Part shown: positions 43,496 to 54,288 of the stretch, piece by piece | Numbering within the stretch: the stretch's first letter is position 1 | How the letters are laid out: each line of letters begins with the position of its first letter | DNA from: Rhodococcus sp. P-2 | Lineage (GTDB): Bacteria; Actinomycetota; Actinomycetes; Mycobacteriales; Mycobacteriaceae | Assembly (NCBI RefSeq): GCF_016598535.1 | Contig: NZ_CP066779.1 | Coordinates: 1,054,001 to 1,118,000 of the forward strand | Reading direction: 5' to 3' | DNA length: 64,000 nt | Position numbers and translations under genes: made by a program | The notes under the pieces: generated by a model | What the model saw: only the letters and a program-made list of their open reading frames with translations | Told to the model about the DNA's origin: nothing | The model's database searches: none

Positions 43496-44656
43496 CTAGT
43501 AGGACCGAGGCAGACCGAGAGAGTGTTGCGAGACGAAGTTGAGGATCATCTCGCGGCTCACCGGGGCAACGCGGGCGATACGTGCCGCGCCGAGCATGGC
43601 AGCCAACCCGTATTCCTTCGTCAGGCCTGCGCCGCCGTGCGTCTGGATCGCCTGATCGAGTGCCTTGATGCTGGCTTCGGCGGCCGCGTACTTCGCCATG
43701 TTCGCGGCTTCGGCAGCACCGAAATCGTCGCCACTGTCGTAGAGCACCGCAGCCTTCTGCATCATCAGCTTGGCGAGCTCGAGTTCGATCTTCACCTGGG
43801 CGAGTGGATGCGAAATACCTTGGTGCGCACCGATCGGCGTCTTCCAGACGGTGCGCTCGTTCGCGAACTTCACCGCAGCGTTCAGGGCGTAACGGCCCAT
43901 TCCGATGGCCATCGACGCACCCAGGATGCGCTCGGGGTTCAGGCCGGCGAACAACTGCATCAGAGCGGCATCGGCTTCGCCGACCAGAGCGTCGGCCGGC
44001 AGACGCACATCGTCGAGAAAGAGGATGAACTGGTGGTCCGGTTCGATGATGTCCATCTCCATCTGCGTCTTCACGAATCCGGGAGAATCCGTGGGGACGA
44101 TGAACAGAGCGGGCTTGAGCTTGCCGGTCTTGGAGTCCTCGGTGCGCGCAACGATGAGAACCGCATCAGCCTGATCGACACCCGAGATGTAAATCTTGTT
44201 CCCGCTCAGGATCCAGTCTTCTCCGTCACGCCGAGCAGTCGTCGTGATCTGATGCGAGTTGGAACCAGCGTCCGCCTCGGTGATTCCGAACGCCATGATC
44301 TTGGATCCATCGGCGAGGCTGGGTAGCCATTGCTGCTTCTGCTCCGCCGTGCCGTACTTGCCGATGATGGTGCCGCAGATGGCCGGCGAGACGACAACCA
44401 GGAGCAGACCGGCACCCTGTGCCGCCAATTCCTCCTGCACCAGCGCGAGTTCGTAGATCCCCGCACCGCCGCCGCCGTATTCCTCCGGCAGGTTGACGCC
44501 GAGGAATCCGAGTTTGCCCGCCTCGTTCCACAATTCGGTGAGCGGCTCACCCTTTCGTGCCTTGGGCAGCACGTAGTCGACGTAGTTGAAGCGCTCACCC
44601 AGTTTGGAAACGGATGCCCGCAGTTCCTTCTGCTCTTCGGTTTCGATGAAACTCAT
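43496..44656 (-). CDS. Acyl-CoA dehydrogenase (first of operon)
   Basis: 386 aa from the ATG at 44656; a second ATG one codon earlier overlaps the carboxylase stop. FAD and substrate motifs: IMAFGITEADAGSNSHQI, GNKIYISGVDQAD, and the C-terminal QTHGGAGLTKEYGLAAML. FAD-linked alpha,beta-desaturation of an acyl-CoA. Coupled to the biotin carboxylase gene. Confidence 0.9.
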   Translation of the reverse strand: MSFIETEEQKELRASVSKLGERFNYVDYVLPKARKGEPLTELWNEAGKLGFLGVNLPEEYGGGGAGIYELALVQEELAAQGAGLLLVVVSPAICGTIIGKYGTAEQKQQWLPSLADGSKIMAFGITEADAGSNSHQITTTARRDGEDWILSGNKIYISGVDQADAVLIVARTEDSKTGKLKPALFIVPTDSPGFVKTQMEMDIIEPDHQFILFLDDVRLPADALVGEADAALMQLFAGLNPERILGASMAIGMGRYALNAAVKFANERTVWKTPIGAHQGISHPLAQVKIELELAKLMMQKAAVLYDSGDDFGAAEAANMAKYAAAEASIKALDQAIQTHGGAGLTKEYGLAAMLGAARIARVAPVSREMILNFVSQHSLGLPRSY

Positions 44657-46641
44657 CATGCTTCCTCTTCTGTAGCGGGTTCTTCCACACGTGCGAGTAC
44701 CGATCCGACCTCGACCTGCTGGCCGACGGCAACCGGAAGTTCCACCAGGACACCGGCAGTCGGCGCGGTGACGGTGTGTTCCATCTTCATGGCCTCGAGC
44801 CACAGAATCGGCTGGCCGGCAGTGACGGTGTCACCGAGGGCGGCGCCAAGGCGGATGACCGAGCCCGGCATCGGAGCGAGCAACGAACCGGCGGCGACCT
44901 CCGCCGACGGATCCACGAAGCGCGGTGCTGCCGACAACGCGACGGGCCCGAGCGAGGAGTCGACGAAAATCTCACTCCCGTAGACCGCCACGTCGAACGA
45001 ACGCCGTACTCCGCTTTCCTCGAGCACTACCCGGGACGCAGTAGCCGACACCAGACTCACGTCGTCGAAGCCTTCTGCACTCAGCACGCCGCTTCGGCTC
45101 AGGAAGTAGCGGACGTCGTAGTCGCCCGACGCAGTGGAATAACTCTTGCTCTGCGGCTGCGACGGCAGGTTGCGCCACCCGCTGGGCAAGCGGCCGATGA
45201 CGCGGGCCGACGCCCGGTTGTGCGCGGCATCGGCAAGTGCAGCCGCCAGCGCCGAAAGTCTTTCGGCGTCAGTGTCGGCCAGAGGCGTTGACAGTTTCTC
45301 GAGGTCGTGGGTCTCGAAGAACGCCGTGTCGGTGTCTCCCGCAATGAAGGCCGGGTGGCTCAGGACGTTGACGAGCAGGTCCCGGTTGGTGCGCAGGCCG
45401 TGAATCCTGGTGCGCGCCAGCGTCGATCCGAGCAGCCGCGCAGCTGCCGTTCTGGTCGGCGCGTACGAGATGACTTTGGCCAACATCGGGTCGTAGTGGA
45501 CGCCGACAACACTGCCGTCGACGACGCCGGAATCGAGGCGAACACCCTGCTCGCGCAGAACACTGAATTCTGCCACGTTTCCGGGCAACTCGATGTGGTG
45601 AACGGTTCCGCTCTGCGGCTGCCAGTTCTTGGCGGGATCCTCGGCGTACAGACGCACCTCGATGGAATGTCCGCGGATCTCGGGCTGCTCGTCCGGCAGC
45701 GTGTCACCCGACGCCACCTGCAATTGCAGCTCCACCAGGTCGAGCCCCGTGGTGCACTCGGTGACCGGGTGCTCCACCTGCAAACGAGTGTTCATCTCGA
45801 GGAAGAAGAAGTCGCCCTTTTCGTCGGCGAGGAACTCGACGGTTCCCGCCCCTTCGTAGCCGATGGCATTGGCGGCGAGCCGCGAGGCGTCGAAAAGCTT
45901 GTCGCGCATGGCGGGGATGCGTTGCACGAGCGGAGACGGCGCCTCTTCGACGACCTTCTGGTGTCGACGCTGGATCGAGCACTCGCGCTCTCCCACCGCC
46001 CACACGCCGCCGTGGCGGTCGGCCATGACCTGAACCTCGATGTGCCGACCGGTTTCGAGGTAGCGCTCGCAGAAGACCGTCGGGTCACCGAAAGCGGACT
46101 GCGCCTCACGCCGCGCCGCTTCCAGTTCGCCGTCCAGCGCCGACAATTCACGAACGACACGCATTCCGCGTCCGCCGCCGCCCGCCGACGCCTTGATGAG
46201 CACCGGCAGATGCGCTTCGGTCACCGCAGCGGGATCGAGTTCGGACAGCACCGGCACTCCGGCGGCATCCATGATCTTCTTGGACTCGACCTTCGACCCC
46301 ATCAGCTCGATGGATTCGACGGGTGGGCCGATCCACGTCAGCCCCGCGTCGATGACGCTGCGCGCGAACTCCGCGTTCTCGGACAGGAACCCGTAGCCGG
46401 GGTGAATGGCGTCGGCGCCCGAAGCCTTTGCAGCGGCGATGATCAGCTCACCCCGCAGGTAGGTCTCGGCGGGCGTGTTACCCGGCAGCCGAACGGACGC
46501 GTCGGCTTCGGCGACGTGCGGGCTGTCGGCATCCGCGTCGGAAAATACCGCGACCGTGCCGATTCCGTTCTTGCGGCAGGTTGCAAAGACACGGCGGGCG
46601 ATTTCGCCACGATTGGCGACCAGTACAGAAGTGATTGTCAC
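44656..46641 (-). CDS. Acyl-CoA carboxylase biotin-carrying alpha subunit
   Basis: 661 aa. Biotin carboxylase domain VLVANRGEIARRV, ATP-grasp GGGGRGMRVV, FLEMNTRLQVEHPVTE, and a C-terminal biotinyl domain with the Lys in WLEAMKMEHTV. The linker domain matches the methylcrotonyl/geranyl-CoA group. GTG start with GTGAGG upstream, 8 nt after the beta subunit stop. Confidence 0.93.
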   Translation of the reverse strand: MTITSVLVANRGEIARRVFATCRKNGIGTVAVFSDADADSPHVAEADASVRLPGNTPAETYLRGELIIAAAKASGADAIHPGYGFLSENAEFARSVIDAGLTWIGPPVESIELMGSKVESKKIMDAAGVPVLSELDPAAVTEAHLPVLIKASAGGGGRGMRVVRELSALDGELEAARREAQSAFGDPTVFCERYLETGRHIEVQVMADRHGGVWAVGERECSIQRRHQKVVEEAPSPLVQRIPAMRDKLFDASRLAANAIGYEGAGTVEFLADEKGDFFFLEMNTRLQVEHPVTECTTGLDLVELQLQVASGDTLPDEQPEIRGHSIEVRLYAEDPAKNWQPQSGTVHHIELPGNVAEFSVLREQGVRLDSGVVDGSVVGVHYDPMLAKVISYAPTRTAAARLLGSTLARTRIHGLRTNRDLLVNVLSHPAFIAGDTDTAFFETHDLEKLSTPLADTDAERLSALAAALADAAHNRASARVIGRLPSGWRNLPSQPQSKSYSTASGDYDVRYFLSRSGVLSAEGFDDVSLVSATASRVVLEESGVRRSFDVAVYGSEIFVDSSLGPVALSAAPRFVDPSAEVAAGSLLAPMPGSVIRLGAALGDTVTAGQPILWLEAMKMEHTVTAPTAGVLVELPVAVGQQVEVGSVLARVEEPATEEEA

Positions 46642-46649
46642 GGCGTGCC

Positions 46650-48248
46650 TCACATACGGAAGACGCCGAAGTTCTCGGTGCCTTCGATCGGGGCGGTGGC
46701 AATGGCCGACAGGCACATTCCCACCACGGTGCGGGTGTCTCGGGGATCGATGACGCCGTCGTCGTACAGACGTCCGGACAGGAACATCGGAAGTGACTCG
46801 GCCTCGATCTGGTTCTCGATCATCGCGCGCATACCGGCATCAGCCTGCTCGTCGAACACCTGGCCGCGGGCCTCGGCAGCAGCGCGTCCCACGATGGAGA
46901 TGACGCCGGCGAGTTGCGCTCCGCCCATGACGGCGGACTTGGAACTGGGCCAGGCAAAGAGGAATCGCGGATCGAACGCCCGTCCGCACATGCCGTAGTG
47001 ACCGGCGCCGTACGACGCTCCGAGCAGGATCGAGATGTGCGGAACCTTGGAGTTGGCAACCGCATTGATCATCATCGATCCGTGCTTGATCATGCCGCCC
47101 TCCTCGTATTCCTTGCCCACCATGTAGCCGGTGGTGTTGTGCAGGAACAGCAACGGCGTGTTGGAGCGGTTGGCGAGCTGGATGAACTGCGTGGCCTTCT
47201 GGGATTCCTCACTGAAGAGAACTCCACGGGCGTTGGCCAGGATGCCGATCGGGTAGCCGTTCAGCTCGGCCCAGCCGGTCACGAGAGAGGAACCGTAGAG
47301 CGGCTTGAACTCGTCGAAGTCGGAACCGTCGACGATGCGGGCGATGACCTCACGCGGATCGAACGGGATCTTCAGATCGGCGGGAACGATGCCGAGCAAC
47401 TCTTCCGGATCCTCGAGCGGTTCGATGATCTCGGTGCGAGGCGCCGGCCCCTTCTTGGTCCAGTTGAGTCGCTTGACGATCGAGCGCCCGATGCGGATCG
47501 CATCCTGCTCGTCGGCGGCGAAGTAGTCGGCCAGACCGGACTTACGAGCGTGCATTTCGGCGCCGCCGAGTGCCTCGTCGTCGGATTCCTCACCGGTGGC
47601 CATCTTGACCAGCGGCGGGCCTGCGAGGAACACCTTGGAGCGTTCCTTGATCATCACGACGTGGTCGGACATGCCCGGGATGTACGCGCCGCCGGCCGTC
47701 GAGTTACCGAAGACCAGTGCAATGGTGGGGATTCCGGCTGCGGACAGCTGAGTGAGGTCACGGAACATCCGGCCACCGGGAATGAACACCTCTTTCTGCG
47801 TCGGCAAGTCTGCGCCACCGGACTCGACGAGCGAGATCACCGGAAGGCGATTCTGCATCGCGATGTCGTTCGCGCGGAATCCCTTACGCAGCGTCCATGG
47901 ATTGCTGGTGCCGCCGCGCACGGTGGGATCGTTGGCGACGATCAGGCATTCGACGCCTTCGACGACGCCGATACCGACCACGGTGCTGGCGCCGACCGGG
48001 AAGTCGCTCCCCCACGCAGCGAGGGGGCACAGTTCGAGAAACGGTGAATCCTGATCGAGCAGAAGCTCGATCCGCTCGCGTGCCAGGAGCTTTCCCCGCT
48101 TGTGGTGACGCTCGGTGTACTTCTCGCCACCGCCCGCCAACGCCTTGGCGTGCTCGACCTCGATCTCGGCGAGCTTGGTGTTCATGGTCGATGTTGCGGT
48201 CTGGTAGACCTCGGAGTTGGTGTCCAGTGTTGACCGAATGACACTCAT
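46650..48248 (-). CDS. Acyl-CoA carboxylase carboxyltransferase beta subunit
   Basis: 532 aa. N- and C-terminal crotonase-like halves: SLVESGGADLPTQKEVFIPG, NSTAGGAYIPGMSDH and LHNTTGYMVGKEYEEGG. Closest in pattern to 3-methylcrotonyl-CoA and geranyl-CoA carboxylases. Overlaps the acyl-CoA dehydrogenase gene upstream by ATGA. Carboxylates a beta-methyl enoyl-CoA. Confidence 0.92.
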   Translation of the reverse strand: MSVIRSTLDTNSEVYQTATSTMNTKLAEIEVEHAKALAGGGEKYTERHHKRGKLLARERIELLLDQDSPFLELCPLAAWGSDFPVGASTVVGIGVVEGVECLIVANDPTVRGGTSNPWTLRKGFRANDIAMQNRLPVISLVESGGADLPTQKEVFIPGGRMFRDLTQLSAAGIPTIALVFGNSTAGGAYIPGMSDHVVMIKERSKVFLAGPPLVKMATGEESDDEALGGAEMHARKSGLADYFAADEQDAIRIGRSIVKRLNWTKKGPAPRTEIIEPLEDPEELLGIVPADLKIPFDPREVIARIVDGSDFDEFKPLYGSSLVTGWAELNGYPIGILANARGVLFSEESQKATQFIQLANRSNTPLLFLHNTTGYMVGKEYEEGGMIKHGSMMINAVANSKVPHISILLGASYGAGHYGMCGRAFDPRFLFAWPSSKSAVMGGAQLAGVISIVGRAAAEARGQVFDEQADAGMRAMIENQIEAESLPMFLSGRLYDDGVIDPRDTRTVVGMCLSAIATAPIEGTENFGVFRM

Positions 48249-49393
48249 GACTGATACCCCAATCGCTTGGCCGCGAGGCCGGTGAGGATTTCGGTGGTTC
48301 CGCCACCGATTCCCAGAATTCGCATGTCCCGGTACTGCCTCTCCACTTCACTTTCCTGCATGTATCCGAGGCCGCCGAACAGCTGAACGGCTTGGTTGGC
48401 AACCCATTCACCCGTTTCGACCGCCGTATTCTTGGCGAAGCACACCTCGGCGATCAGATCGCCGTCACCGGCCATGTACCGCTCGATCACCGAGTGCGTG
48501 TACACCTTGGCGACGTCGATCTTGCGGGCCATCTCGGTGACGGTGTTCTGCACTGCCTGCCGACTGATCAGTGGGCGTCCGAAAGTCTCGCGGGCGCGGC
48601 ACCATTCGAGGGTCAACTCGAGGCATCGCTCGGCGCTGGCATACGCCTGCGCAGCGAGGGCGACGCGCTCGGAAACGAAGGCCTGCGCGATCTGCGCGAA
48701 GCCGCTGTTCTCTGCCCCGACCAGATTCTCCACCGGGACCCGGGCGTCGACGAAGGACAGCTCGGCGGTATCCGATGCACGCCAGCCCATCTTCTCGAGT
48801 TTGCGCGAGACCGTGAATCCCGGTGTGCCCTTCTCGATCACGAGCAGAGAGACGCCACCCGCGCCGGGGCCACCGGTACGCACGGCAGTGACGACGAAGT
48901 CTGCGCGAACACCGGAGGTGATGAACGTCTTCGCACCGTTGACTACGTAATGGTCGCCGTCGCGCTTGGCTGTAGTTGTCAGGTGCCCGACGTCGCTGCC
49001 TCCGCCGGGTTCCGTGATGGCGAGCGAGCCGATCTTGTCGCCGCGCAGGGTCGGCTTGACCCACTTCTCGATCTGCGCCTCGTCGCCGGCCGCAATCAGG
49101 TGCGGCACCGCGATGCCGCAGGTGAACAGCGAGGCGAACAGCCCGCCCGACGCACCTGCCTGGTGCATCTCCTCACAGATCACGATGGAGTCGACGGCGT
49201 CGCCGCCCTCACCGCCCGCCGATTCGGGCGCACTGGCCCCGAGGAGGCCGAGAGCGCCTGCCTTGCGGTGCAATTCGCGCGGAATCTCGCCGTCGCGCTC
49301 CCACTGCGTCAGATGCGGCAGAATCTCCTGGTTCACGAATCCGCGTACGGTCGCGCGAAGCGCAAGCCTTTCCGGTGTGGTCCACACGGTCAC
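48245..49393 (-). CDS. Acyl-CoA dehydrogenase (second of operon)
   Basis: 382 aa. IGSLAITEPGGGSDVGHLTT, NGAKTFITSGVRADF, GWRASDTAELSFVDARVP and the end LFGGLGYMQESEVERQYRDM. Similar in pattern to citronellyl-CoA or isovaleryl-CoA type dehydrogenases. GTG-less ATG start overlaps the AtuA gene stop, so translation is coupled. Confidence 0.9.
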   Translation of the reverse strand: MTVWTTPERLALRATVRGFVNQEILPHLTQWERDGEIPRELHRKAGALGLLGASAPESAGGEGGDAVDSIVICEEMHQAGASGGLFASLFTCGIAVPHLIAAGDEAQIEKWVKPTLRGDKIGSLAITEPGGGSDVGHLTTTAKRDGDHYVVNGAKTFITSGVRADFVVTAVRTGGPGAGGVSLLVIEKGTPGFTVSRKLEKMGWRASDTAELSFVDARVPVENLVGAENSGFAQIAQAFVSERVALAAQAYASAERCLELTLEWCRARETFGRPLISRQAVQNTVTEMARKIDVAKVYTHSVIERYMAGDGDLIAEVCFAKNTAVETGEWVANQAVQLFGGLGYMQESEVERQYRDMRILGIGGGTTEILTGLAAKRLGYQS

Positions 49394-51111
49394 CGTGAAT
49401 CCTCTTTCTCGTCAGTTACGGGGAGTAACGAAATCGGGATGTCGATGTGGCGCGAGCGCAGCCATTCACCAATTCCCTTGGCCTGCGGATCGAACCGCGC
49501 CTGCGAGGCCACACCCTGACCGAGGATTCCCTCGATCACGAAGTTGACGGCACGTAGGTGCGGAAGCTGGTAGCGAGTGACGTTCAGGTCTGCTGCTTCC
49601 GGTAGCAGTTCCTTGAGCATTTCGACGGTCAGAGTGTGCGCCAACCACTTCCACTGCTCGTCGGTGCGAACCCAGACTCCGACGTTGGCGTTTCCACCCT
49701 TGTCTCCACTGCGCGCACCGGCGATAGTGCCGAGCGGCACCGAGATCGAGGACTGCGGCGGCAAGGGCTGTGGTCGCTCGGGTTCGTCGACCGGTTCGAG
49801 GTCCAGCGTCAGCGTCGACGGAGCGATGTCCACGCGCGTGCCGTCGGGAAGTACGGCGACGTGAGGCACCGATCCCGCGTCGACGTAGCCGGGGGTGAAC
49901 ACTCCGTACGGCTGGCCGTTGCTCGGCGGCGCGGTCAGCGAGAAGCCGGGGTAACTGGCGAGTGCCATTTCCACCGCAACCGCGGAGAAGGGACGACCGA
50001 TCACCTTGGGGTCGGCGTCACGAACCACGCAGCGCAGCAACGCACTCGCTGTTTCCTCGGTGTCGGAATCCGGATGATCCGTGCGGGCGAGAGTCCAGAC
50101 CAGTTCGGCCGGCTTCTTCGTCAGCCAGGATTCGAGTTGAGTCTTCGCCAGATCGGCCTTGGCCTCGATGTCGAGACCGGTCAGGATGAAGGTGGCCTCG
50201 TTGCGGAACCCGGCCAGCGTGTTCAGCGAGACCTTGTACTGCGGCGGCGGGGCCTCTCCCGTGACGCCGCTGATCAGCACCCGATCCGGGCCTTCCTGGG
50301 TGAGCACCGCATTGTCGATGCGGGTGGTCACGTCCGGTCCCGCGTAGCGTCCACCCGTGATCTCGTACAGCAGCTGCGCCGTCACGGTGCCGACGCTCAC
50401 CTCGCCGTCCGTTCCGGCATGTTTGGTGATGACCGAAGATCCGTCCGCGTTGATCTCGGCGATCGGGAATCCCGGCCTACCCAAGTTGGGAATCTCTGTG
50501 AAGAACGCGTAGTTGCCGCCGGTGGCCTGAGTTCCGCACTCGATGACGTGGCCCGCCGCAACAGCACCGGCCAGCTGATCGAAATCATCTCGCTTCCAAC
50601 CGAAATGGTGAGCGGCCGGACCGACGATCACCGACGCATCGGTGACACGTCCGGTGACCACGACATCGGCGTCGGCCGACAATGCTTCGACGATGCCCCA
50701 GGCACCGAGGTACGCATTGGCCGTCAGCGGGGAGCCGAGTCCGAGTTCGTCTGCGCGAGAGATCAAATCGTCGCCCTCGACGTGGGCGATCTTCGCGTTC
50801 AACCCCAGCTTGGTGTTGACCTCGCGCAGCGCATCGGCCAGGCCGGCGGGATTGAGACCGCCTGCATTCGCGACGATCTTCACCCCCTTGTCGAGCGCGA
50901 GGCCGAGAGTGTCCTCCACCTGCCGCAGGAACGTCTTCGCGTAGCCGAGCGACGGGTCCTTCATCCGATCCCGGCCGAGGATCAACATCGTCAGTTCGGC
51001 CAGGTAGTCGCCGGTCAGGTAGTCGAGTTCGCCGCCCTCGAGCATCTCGCGCATCGCCGAGACGCGGTCGCCGTAGAAACCGGAACAGTTACCGATCCGT
51101 ACCGAACTCAT
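49390..51111 (-). CDS. Acyclic terpene utilization AtuA-family protein
   Basis: 573 aa (DUF1446). [60 protein letters not shown] and a late [21 protein letters not shown]. AtuA is needed for citronellol/geraniol growth in Pseudomonas, but its reaction is unknown. Overlaps both neighbours by ATGA. Presence here suggests a branched terpenoid substrate. Confidence 0.88.
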   Translation of the reverse strand: MSSVRIGNCSGFYGDRVSAMREMLEGGELDYLTGDYLAELTMLILGRDRMKDPSLGYAKTFLRQVEDTLGLALDKGVKIVANAGGLNPAGLADALREVNTKLGLNAKIAHVEGDDLISRADELGLGSPLTANAYLGAWGIVEALSADADVVVTGRVTDASVIVGPAAHHFGWKRDDFDQLAGAVAAGHVIECGTQATGGNYAFFTEIPNLGRPGFPIAEINADGSSVITKHAGTDGEVSVGTVTAQLLYEITGGRYAGPDVTTRIDNAVLTQEGPDRVLISGVTGEAPPPQYKVSLNTLAGFRNEATFILTGLDIEAKADLAKTQLESWLTKKPAELVWTLARTDHPDSDTEETASALLRCVVRDADPKVIGRPFSAVAVEMALASYPGFSLTAPPSNGQPYGVFTPGYVDAGSVPHVAVLPDGTRVDIAPSTLTLDLEPVDEPERPQPLPPQSSISVPLGTIAGARSGDKGGNANVGVWVRTDEQWKWLAHTLTVEMLKELLPEAADLNVTRYQLPHLRAVNFVIEGILGQGVASQARFDPQAKGIGEWLRSRHIDIPISLLPVTDEKEDSR

Positions 51112-51908
51112 TTGTCCACCTCCGCTTCTCGTGCGGTTCGTCCCTCGCCGCTGGGTCCGGCAAATGCCTGCGCGAACCCGAGCCACTCGTCCGCGTCGGC
51201 ACCGACGGCGACCAGGTCGAGATCAGCGCGATTGGCCCGCTGAGTGACCAGCAAGCAGAAGTCCAACGCCGACCCGGTCACCTTCTGCGGCGCACCTTCC
51301 GGCCCCCAGGTCCAGAGCGAGCCGTCGGGCGCGGTCAACTCAACCCGGAAATCGTCGGCGGGCGGCGTCTTCTCGTTGACCGAGTACGCGAAGTTCCGCG
51401 TCCGCACACCCAGGTGAGCGATGTTCTTGATGCGCGCCGTCGGGGCGCGTTCGACGCCAAGGGCATCAGCGACGTCCTGTCCGTGTGCCCACGTCTCCAT
51501 CAACCGAGCGGTTGCCATGGAGACTCCGCCCATGGGCGGGCCGTACCAGGGAAACTTGGTGCCGGCCGGCGCTGCGGTCAGTGCCTCGACGAGAGCGGTG
51601 CGCCCCGCTCGCCAATCGGCCAGCAACTCTGCAGGCGGGCGAGCAGCCTGCTCGGCGACACCGTCGTCGACGAACCCCGCCGGATTCACGAACGCCGCCT
51701 TCAACTGCTCCGCGAACCCGTCCGGGTCGGTGATCGCCAGGATCACGGCACTGTCCGTCCAGTGCAGGTGCCCGATCTGATGCGCGATGGTCCACCCTTC
51801 CGCAGGCGTCAGTGTCGCCCACTTCTCCTCGGGCAGATCTGCAACCAGGGCGTCGAGGCTCTCGCCTTCAGCCCGCAAGTCATCGATGAACGTCTGAAGT
51901 TCGGCCAT
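51108..51908 (-). CDS. TIGR03084-family metal-binding protein
   Basis: 266-aa DinB/maleylpyruvate-isomerase-like four-helix protein. [20 protein letters not shown] carries a His metal motif, [15 protein letters not shown] another, then a C-terminal sterol-carrier-like part [14 protein letters not shown]. Family members may use mycothiol. First gene of the operon, divergent from an enoyl-CoA hydratase gene. Confidence 0.88.
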   Translation of the reverse strand: MAELQTFIDDLRAEGESLDALVADLPEEKWATLTPAEGWTIAHQIGHLHWTDSAVILAITDPDGFAEQLKAAFVNPAGFVDDGVAEQAARPPAELLADWRAGRTALVEALTAAPAGTKFPWYGPPMGGVSMATARLMETWAHGQDVADALGVERAPTARIKNIAHLGVRTRNFAYSVNEKTPPADDFRVELTAPDGSLWTWGPEGAPQKVTGSALDFCLLVTQRANRADLDLVAVGADADEWLGFAQAFAGPSGEGRTAREAEVDK

Positions 51909-52018
51909 GCGACCAGCATCACACTCACTCCCATAAAAATCAAGCACGAATGATTGTTATTGCGAAATCTCATGGTGAGAGACTGAGCTCAACTGCCATC
52001 GACTACCAGGAGCAACCC

Positions 52019-52819
52019 ATGAGCGACGCCGTACTGATCTCGCGAACCGGCGATGTGGTCACGTGGACCCTCAATCGCCCGGACACCCGCAACGCGATCT
52101 CCGAGATCGACATGATCGAAGCTCTCGAAGACGCGGTCACCGCGGTGAACCGAGATCAGAGTGTGCGCGCAGTCATCCTCACGGGAGCCGGGTCAGCCTT
52201 CTCCTCCGGTGGCAACGTCAAACACATGCGAGACAAGGAAGGCATGTTCGGTGGCGCGCCCGGCGAGATCCGCCAGGGCTACCGGCACGGCATCCAGCGC
52301 ATTCCACTCGCGCTGTACACGTGTGAGGTGCCGACCATCGCAGCCGTCAACGGCCCGGCCATCGGAGCGGGCTGCGATCTCTCGCTCATGTGTGACCTCC
52401 GCATCGCCTCGACGGCGGCGGTCTTCGCCGAGAGCTTCGTCAAGGTGGGACTCATCCCCGGCGACGGCGGAGCGTGGCTGCTCCCCCGCGCGATCGGTAA
52501 CGCCCGCGCCGCCGAGATGGCGTTCACCGGCGAACCGATCGATGCTGCGAAGGCACTCGACTGGGGGCTGGTCTCGCAGCTCACCGAGCCCGAGGAATTG
52601 CTCTCCGCAGCGCATGCCCTGGCAGCGCGGGTAGCGGCCAATCCCCCGCAGGTACTCCGGATGACCAAGAAACTGCTTCGCGAGGGCCAGCACCAAAGCC
52701 TCGAGAGCCTGCTCGAACTCTCGGCCGCCATGCAGTCGATCGCCCATCACACCCGCGATCACCACGAAGCCGTCGCTGCCATGCTCGAACGTCGTAGTCC
52801 TGAGTTCACCGGAGAATGA
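52019..52819 (+). CDS. Enoyl-CoA hydratase/crotonase family protein
   Basis: 266 aa. Oxyanion motifs SAFSSGGNVKHM and GPAIGAGCDLSLMCD; catalytic region SFVKVGLIPGDGGAWLLPRA. CCAGGAG lies 6 nt before the ATG. It diverges from the carboxylase operon across 110 bp and may complete the same pathway. Overlaps the EamA gene by ATGA. Confidence 0.92.
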   Translation: MSDAVLISRTGDVVTWTLNRPDTRNAISEIDMIEALEDAVTAVNRDQSVRAVILTGAGSAFSSGGNVKHMRDKEGMFGGAPGEIRQGYRHGIQRIPLALYTCEVPTIAAVNGPAIGAGCDLSLMCDLRIASTAAVFAESFVKVGLIPGDGGAWLLPRAIGNARAAEMAFTGEPIDAAKALDWGLVSQLTEPEELLSAAHALAARVAANPPQVLRMTKKLLREGQHQSLESLLELSAAMQSIAHHTRDHHEAVAAMLERRSPEFTGE

Positions 52820-53676
52820 AGACCGGCAGTCAGCTACTGCCGGTCGGCGCAGTCCTCACCTCGATACTGTCGCTCCAGTTCGGAGCGGCATTCGCGACGA
52901 CACTGTTCTCGCAGATCGGACCTGCCGGCGCCACGACGCTGAGACTGACGATCGCCGCGATCATCCTCGGCGTCATCGTCCGCCCGCGTTGGAGCCGGTG
53001 GTCGAACCGACAGCGCAAGGGCATCTTCGCGCTGGGCATCGCCCTGGCCGTGATGAACGGTGCCTTCTACCTCGCTCTCGAGACCGTGCCCATCGGCACC
53101 GCCGTCACCATCGAGTTCCTCGGACCGCTCACCCTGGCCGCAGTTCTGTCTCGTCGGTGGGCCGACGGGGCATGGGTGCTGCTCGCCTTCGGCGGAGTGT
53201 TGCTGCTGGGGTTGGGCGATCACGGCGAATCCGGTTTGGACCCGATCGGGGTGATGTTCGCGTTGATCGCCGCTGCCGCGTGGGCCGGCTACATCGTGGC
53301 CGGTTCCCACCTGGCCGCGACGCTCCCGAGCGCCGACGGGTTGGCGGGCGCAAGCATCGTCGCGGCAGTTTTGACGCTTCCCTTCGGCGCCGTCTCCGGC
53401 GGGAGTGAACTGCTGGATCCGAAGATGCTCGCCGCCGGCGCGGCCGTCGCCATCCTCTCGTCCGTCATCCCGTACAGCTTGGAAATGTGGGCGTTGCGAT
53501 CATTGGCCAAGAAGGTCTTTGCCGTCCTCATCGCCCTCGAACCCGCTGCGGCCGCACTGGCCGGAGTTCTCGTGATCGGGCAGAGGCTCGACGCGTTCAC
53601 ACTCGTGGCCATCGGGCTGGTGGTGACCGCGGGCGTCGGCACAGTCGTCATGAATCGAAAGCCCACACCGAAATAG
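52816..53676 (+). CDS. EamA/RhtA-type exporter
   Basis: 286 aa with ten membrane helices in two EamA halves (LETVPIGTAVTIEFLGPLTL; ALRSLAKKVFAVLIALEPAA). The second motif is that of RhtA threonine/homoserine exporters. Co-translated with the crotonase. Confidence 0.85.
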   Translation: MKTGSQLLPVGAVLTSILSLQFGAAFATTLFSQIGPAGATTLRLTIAAIILGVIVRPRWSRWSNRQRKGIFALGIALAVMNGAFYLALETVPIGTAVTIEFLGPLTLAAVLSRRWADGAWVLLAFGGVLLLGLGDHGESGLDPIGVMFALIAAAAWAGYIVAGSHLAATLPSADGLAGASIVAAVLTLPFGAVSGGSELLDPKMLAAGAAVAILSSVIPYSLEMWALRSLAKKVFAVLIALEPAAAALAGVLVIGQRLDAFTLVAIGLVVTAGVGTVVMNRKPTPK

Positions 53677-53720
53677 TCCAGGTACCGTCAGAGCACGTCA
53701 TTCCAACGCACAGGAGAACC

Positions 53721-54248
53721 ATGACCAACCCGATCATCGCCACCGTTCTCGGACGCACCCCGCAGATCGACGAAAGTGCGTTCATCGCACCCAACGCCAC
53801 CGTTGTCGGCGCGGTGACCATCGCTGCGGGCGCCAGCATCTGGTACGGCGCAGTCCTGCGCGGCGACGCCGAATCGATCTCCATCGGCGCGGACACCAAC
53901 ATTCAGGACAACTGCACGGTGCACGCCGACCCCACGTTCCCCGCGGTACTGGGCGAACGAATCTCGGTCGGCCACAACGCGGTGCTACACGGGTGCACCG
54001 TCGAAGACGACGTGCTCGTCGGCATGGGCGCCGTGGTGCTCAACGGCGCGCACATCGGTTCGGGATCGCTGATCGCCGCCGGCGCGGTCGTGTCCCAGGG
54101 GATGCAGATCCCGCCTGGATCACTGGTCGCCGGCGTGCCCGCCAAGGTCAAACGTGAACTCTCCGAAGGTGAAAAGGCCGGTATCACCGCAAACGGCGCC
54201 GGCTACATCATGCTCGCGAAGGCTCACCAGGACATCGAGCACGCTTGA
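53721..54248 (+). CDS. Gamma-carbonic anhydrase-like hexapeptide repeat protein
   Basis: 175 aa. Left-handed beta helix of hexapeptide repeats with metal His in NIQDNCTVHADP, SVGHNAVLHGCTVED. Start MTNPIIA with CAGGAG. Whether it has carbonic anhydrase activity is not known. 45 nt after the exporter. Confidence 0.9.
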   Translation: MTNPIIATVLGRTPQIDESAFIAPNATVVGAVTIAAGASIWYGAVLRGDAESISIGADTNIQDNCTVHADPTFPAVLGERISVGHNAVLHGCTVEDDVLVGMGAVVLNGAHIGSGSLIAAGAVVSQGMQIPPGSLVAGVPAKVKRELSEGEKAGITANGAGYIMLAKAHQDIEHA

Positions 54249-54288
54249 TCGAGACGACGCTCGCGGCCGGTAGCAGCAAGGCCGACGA

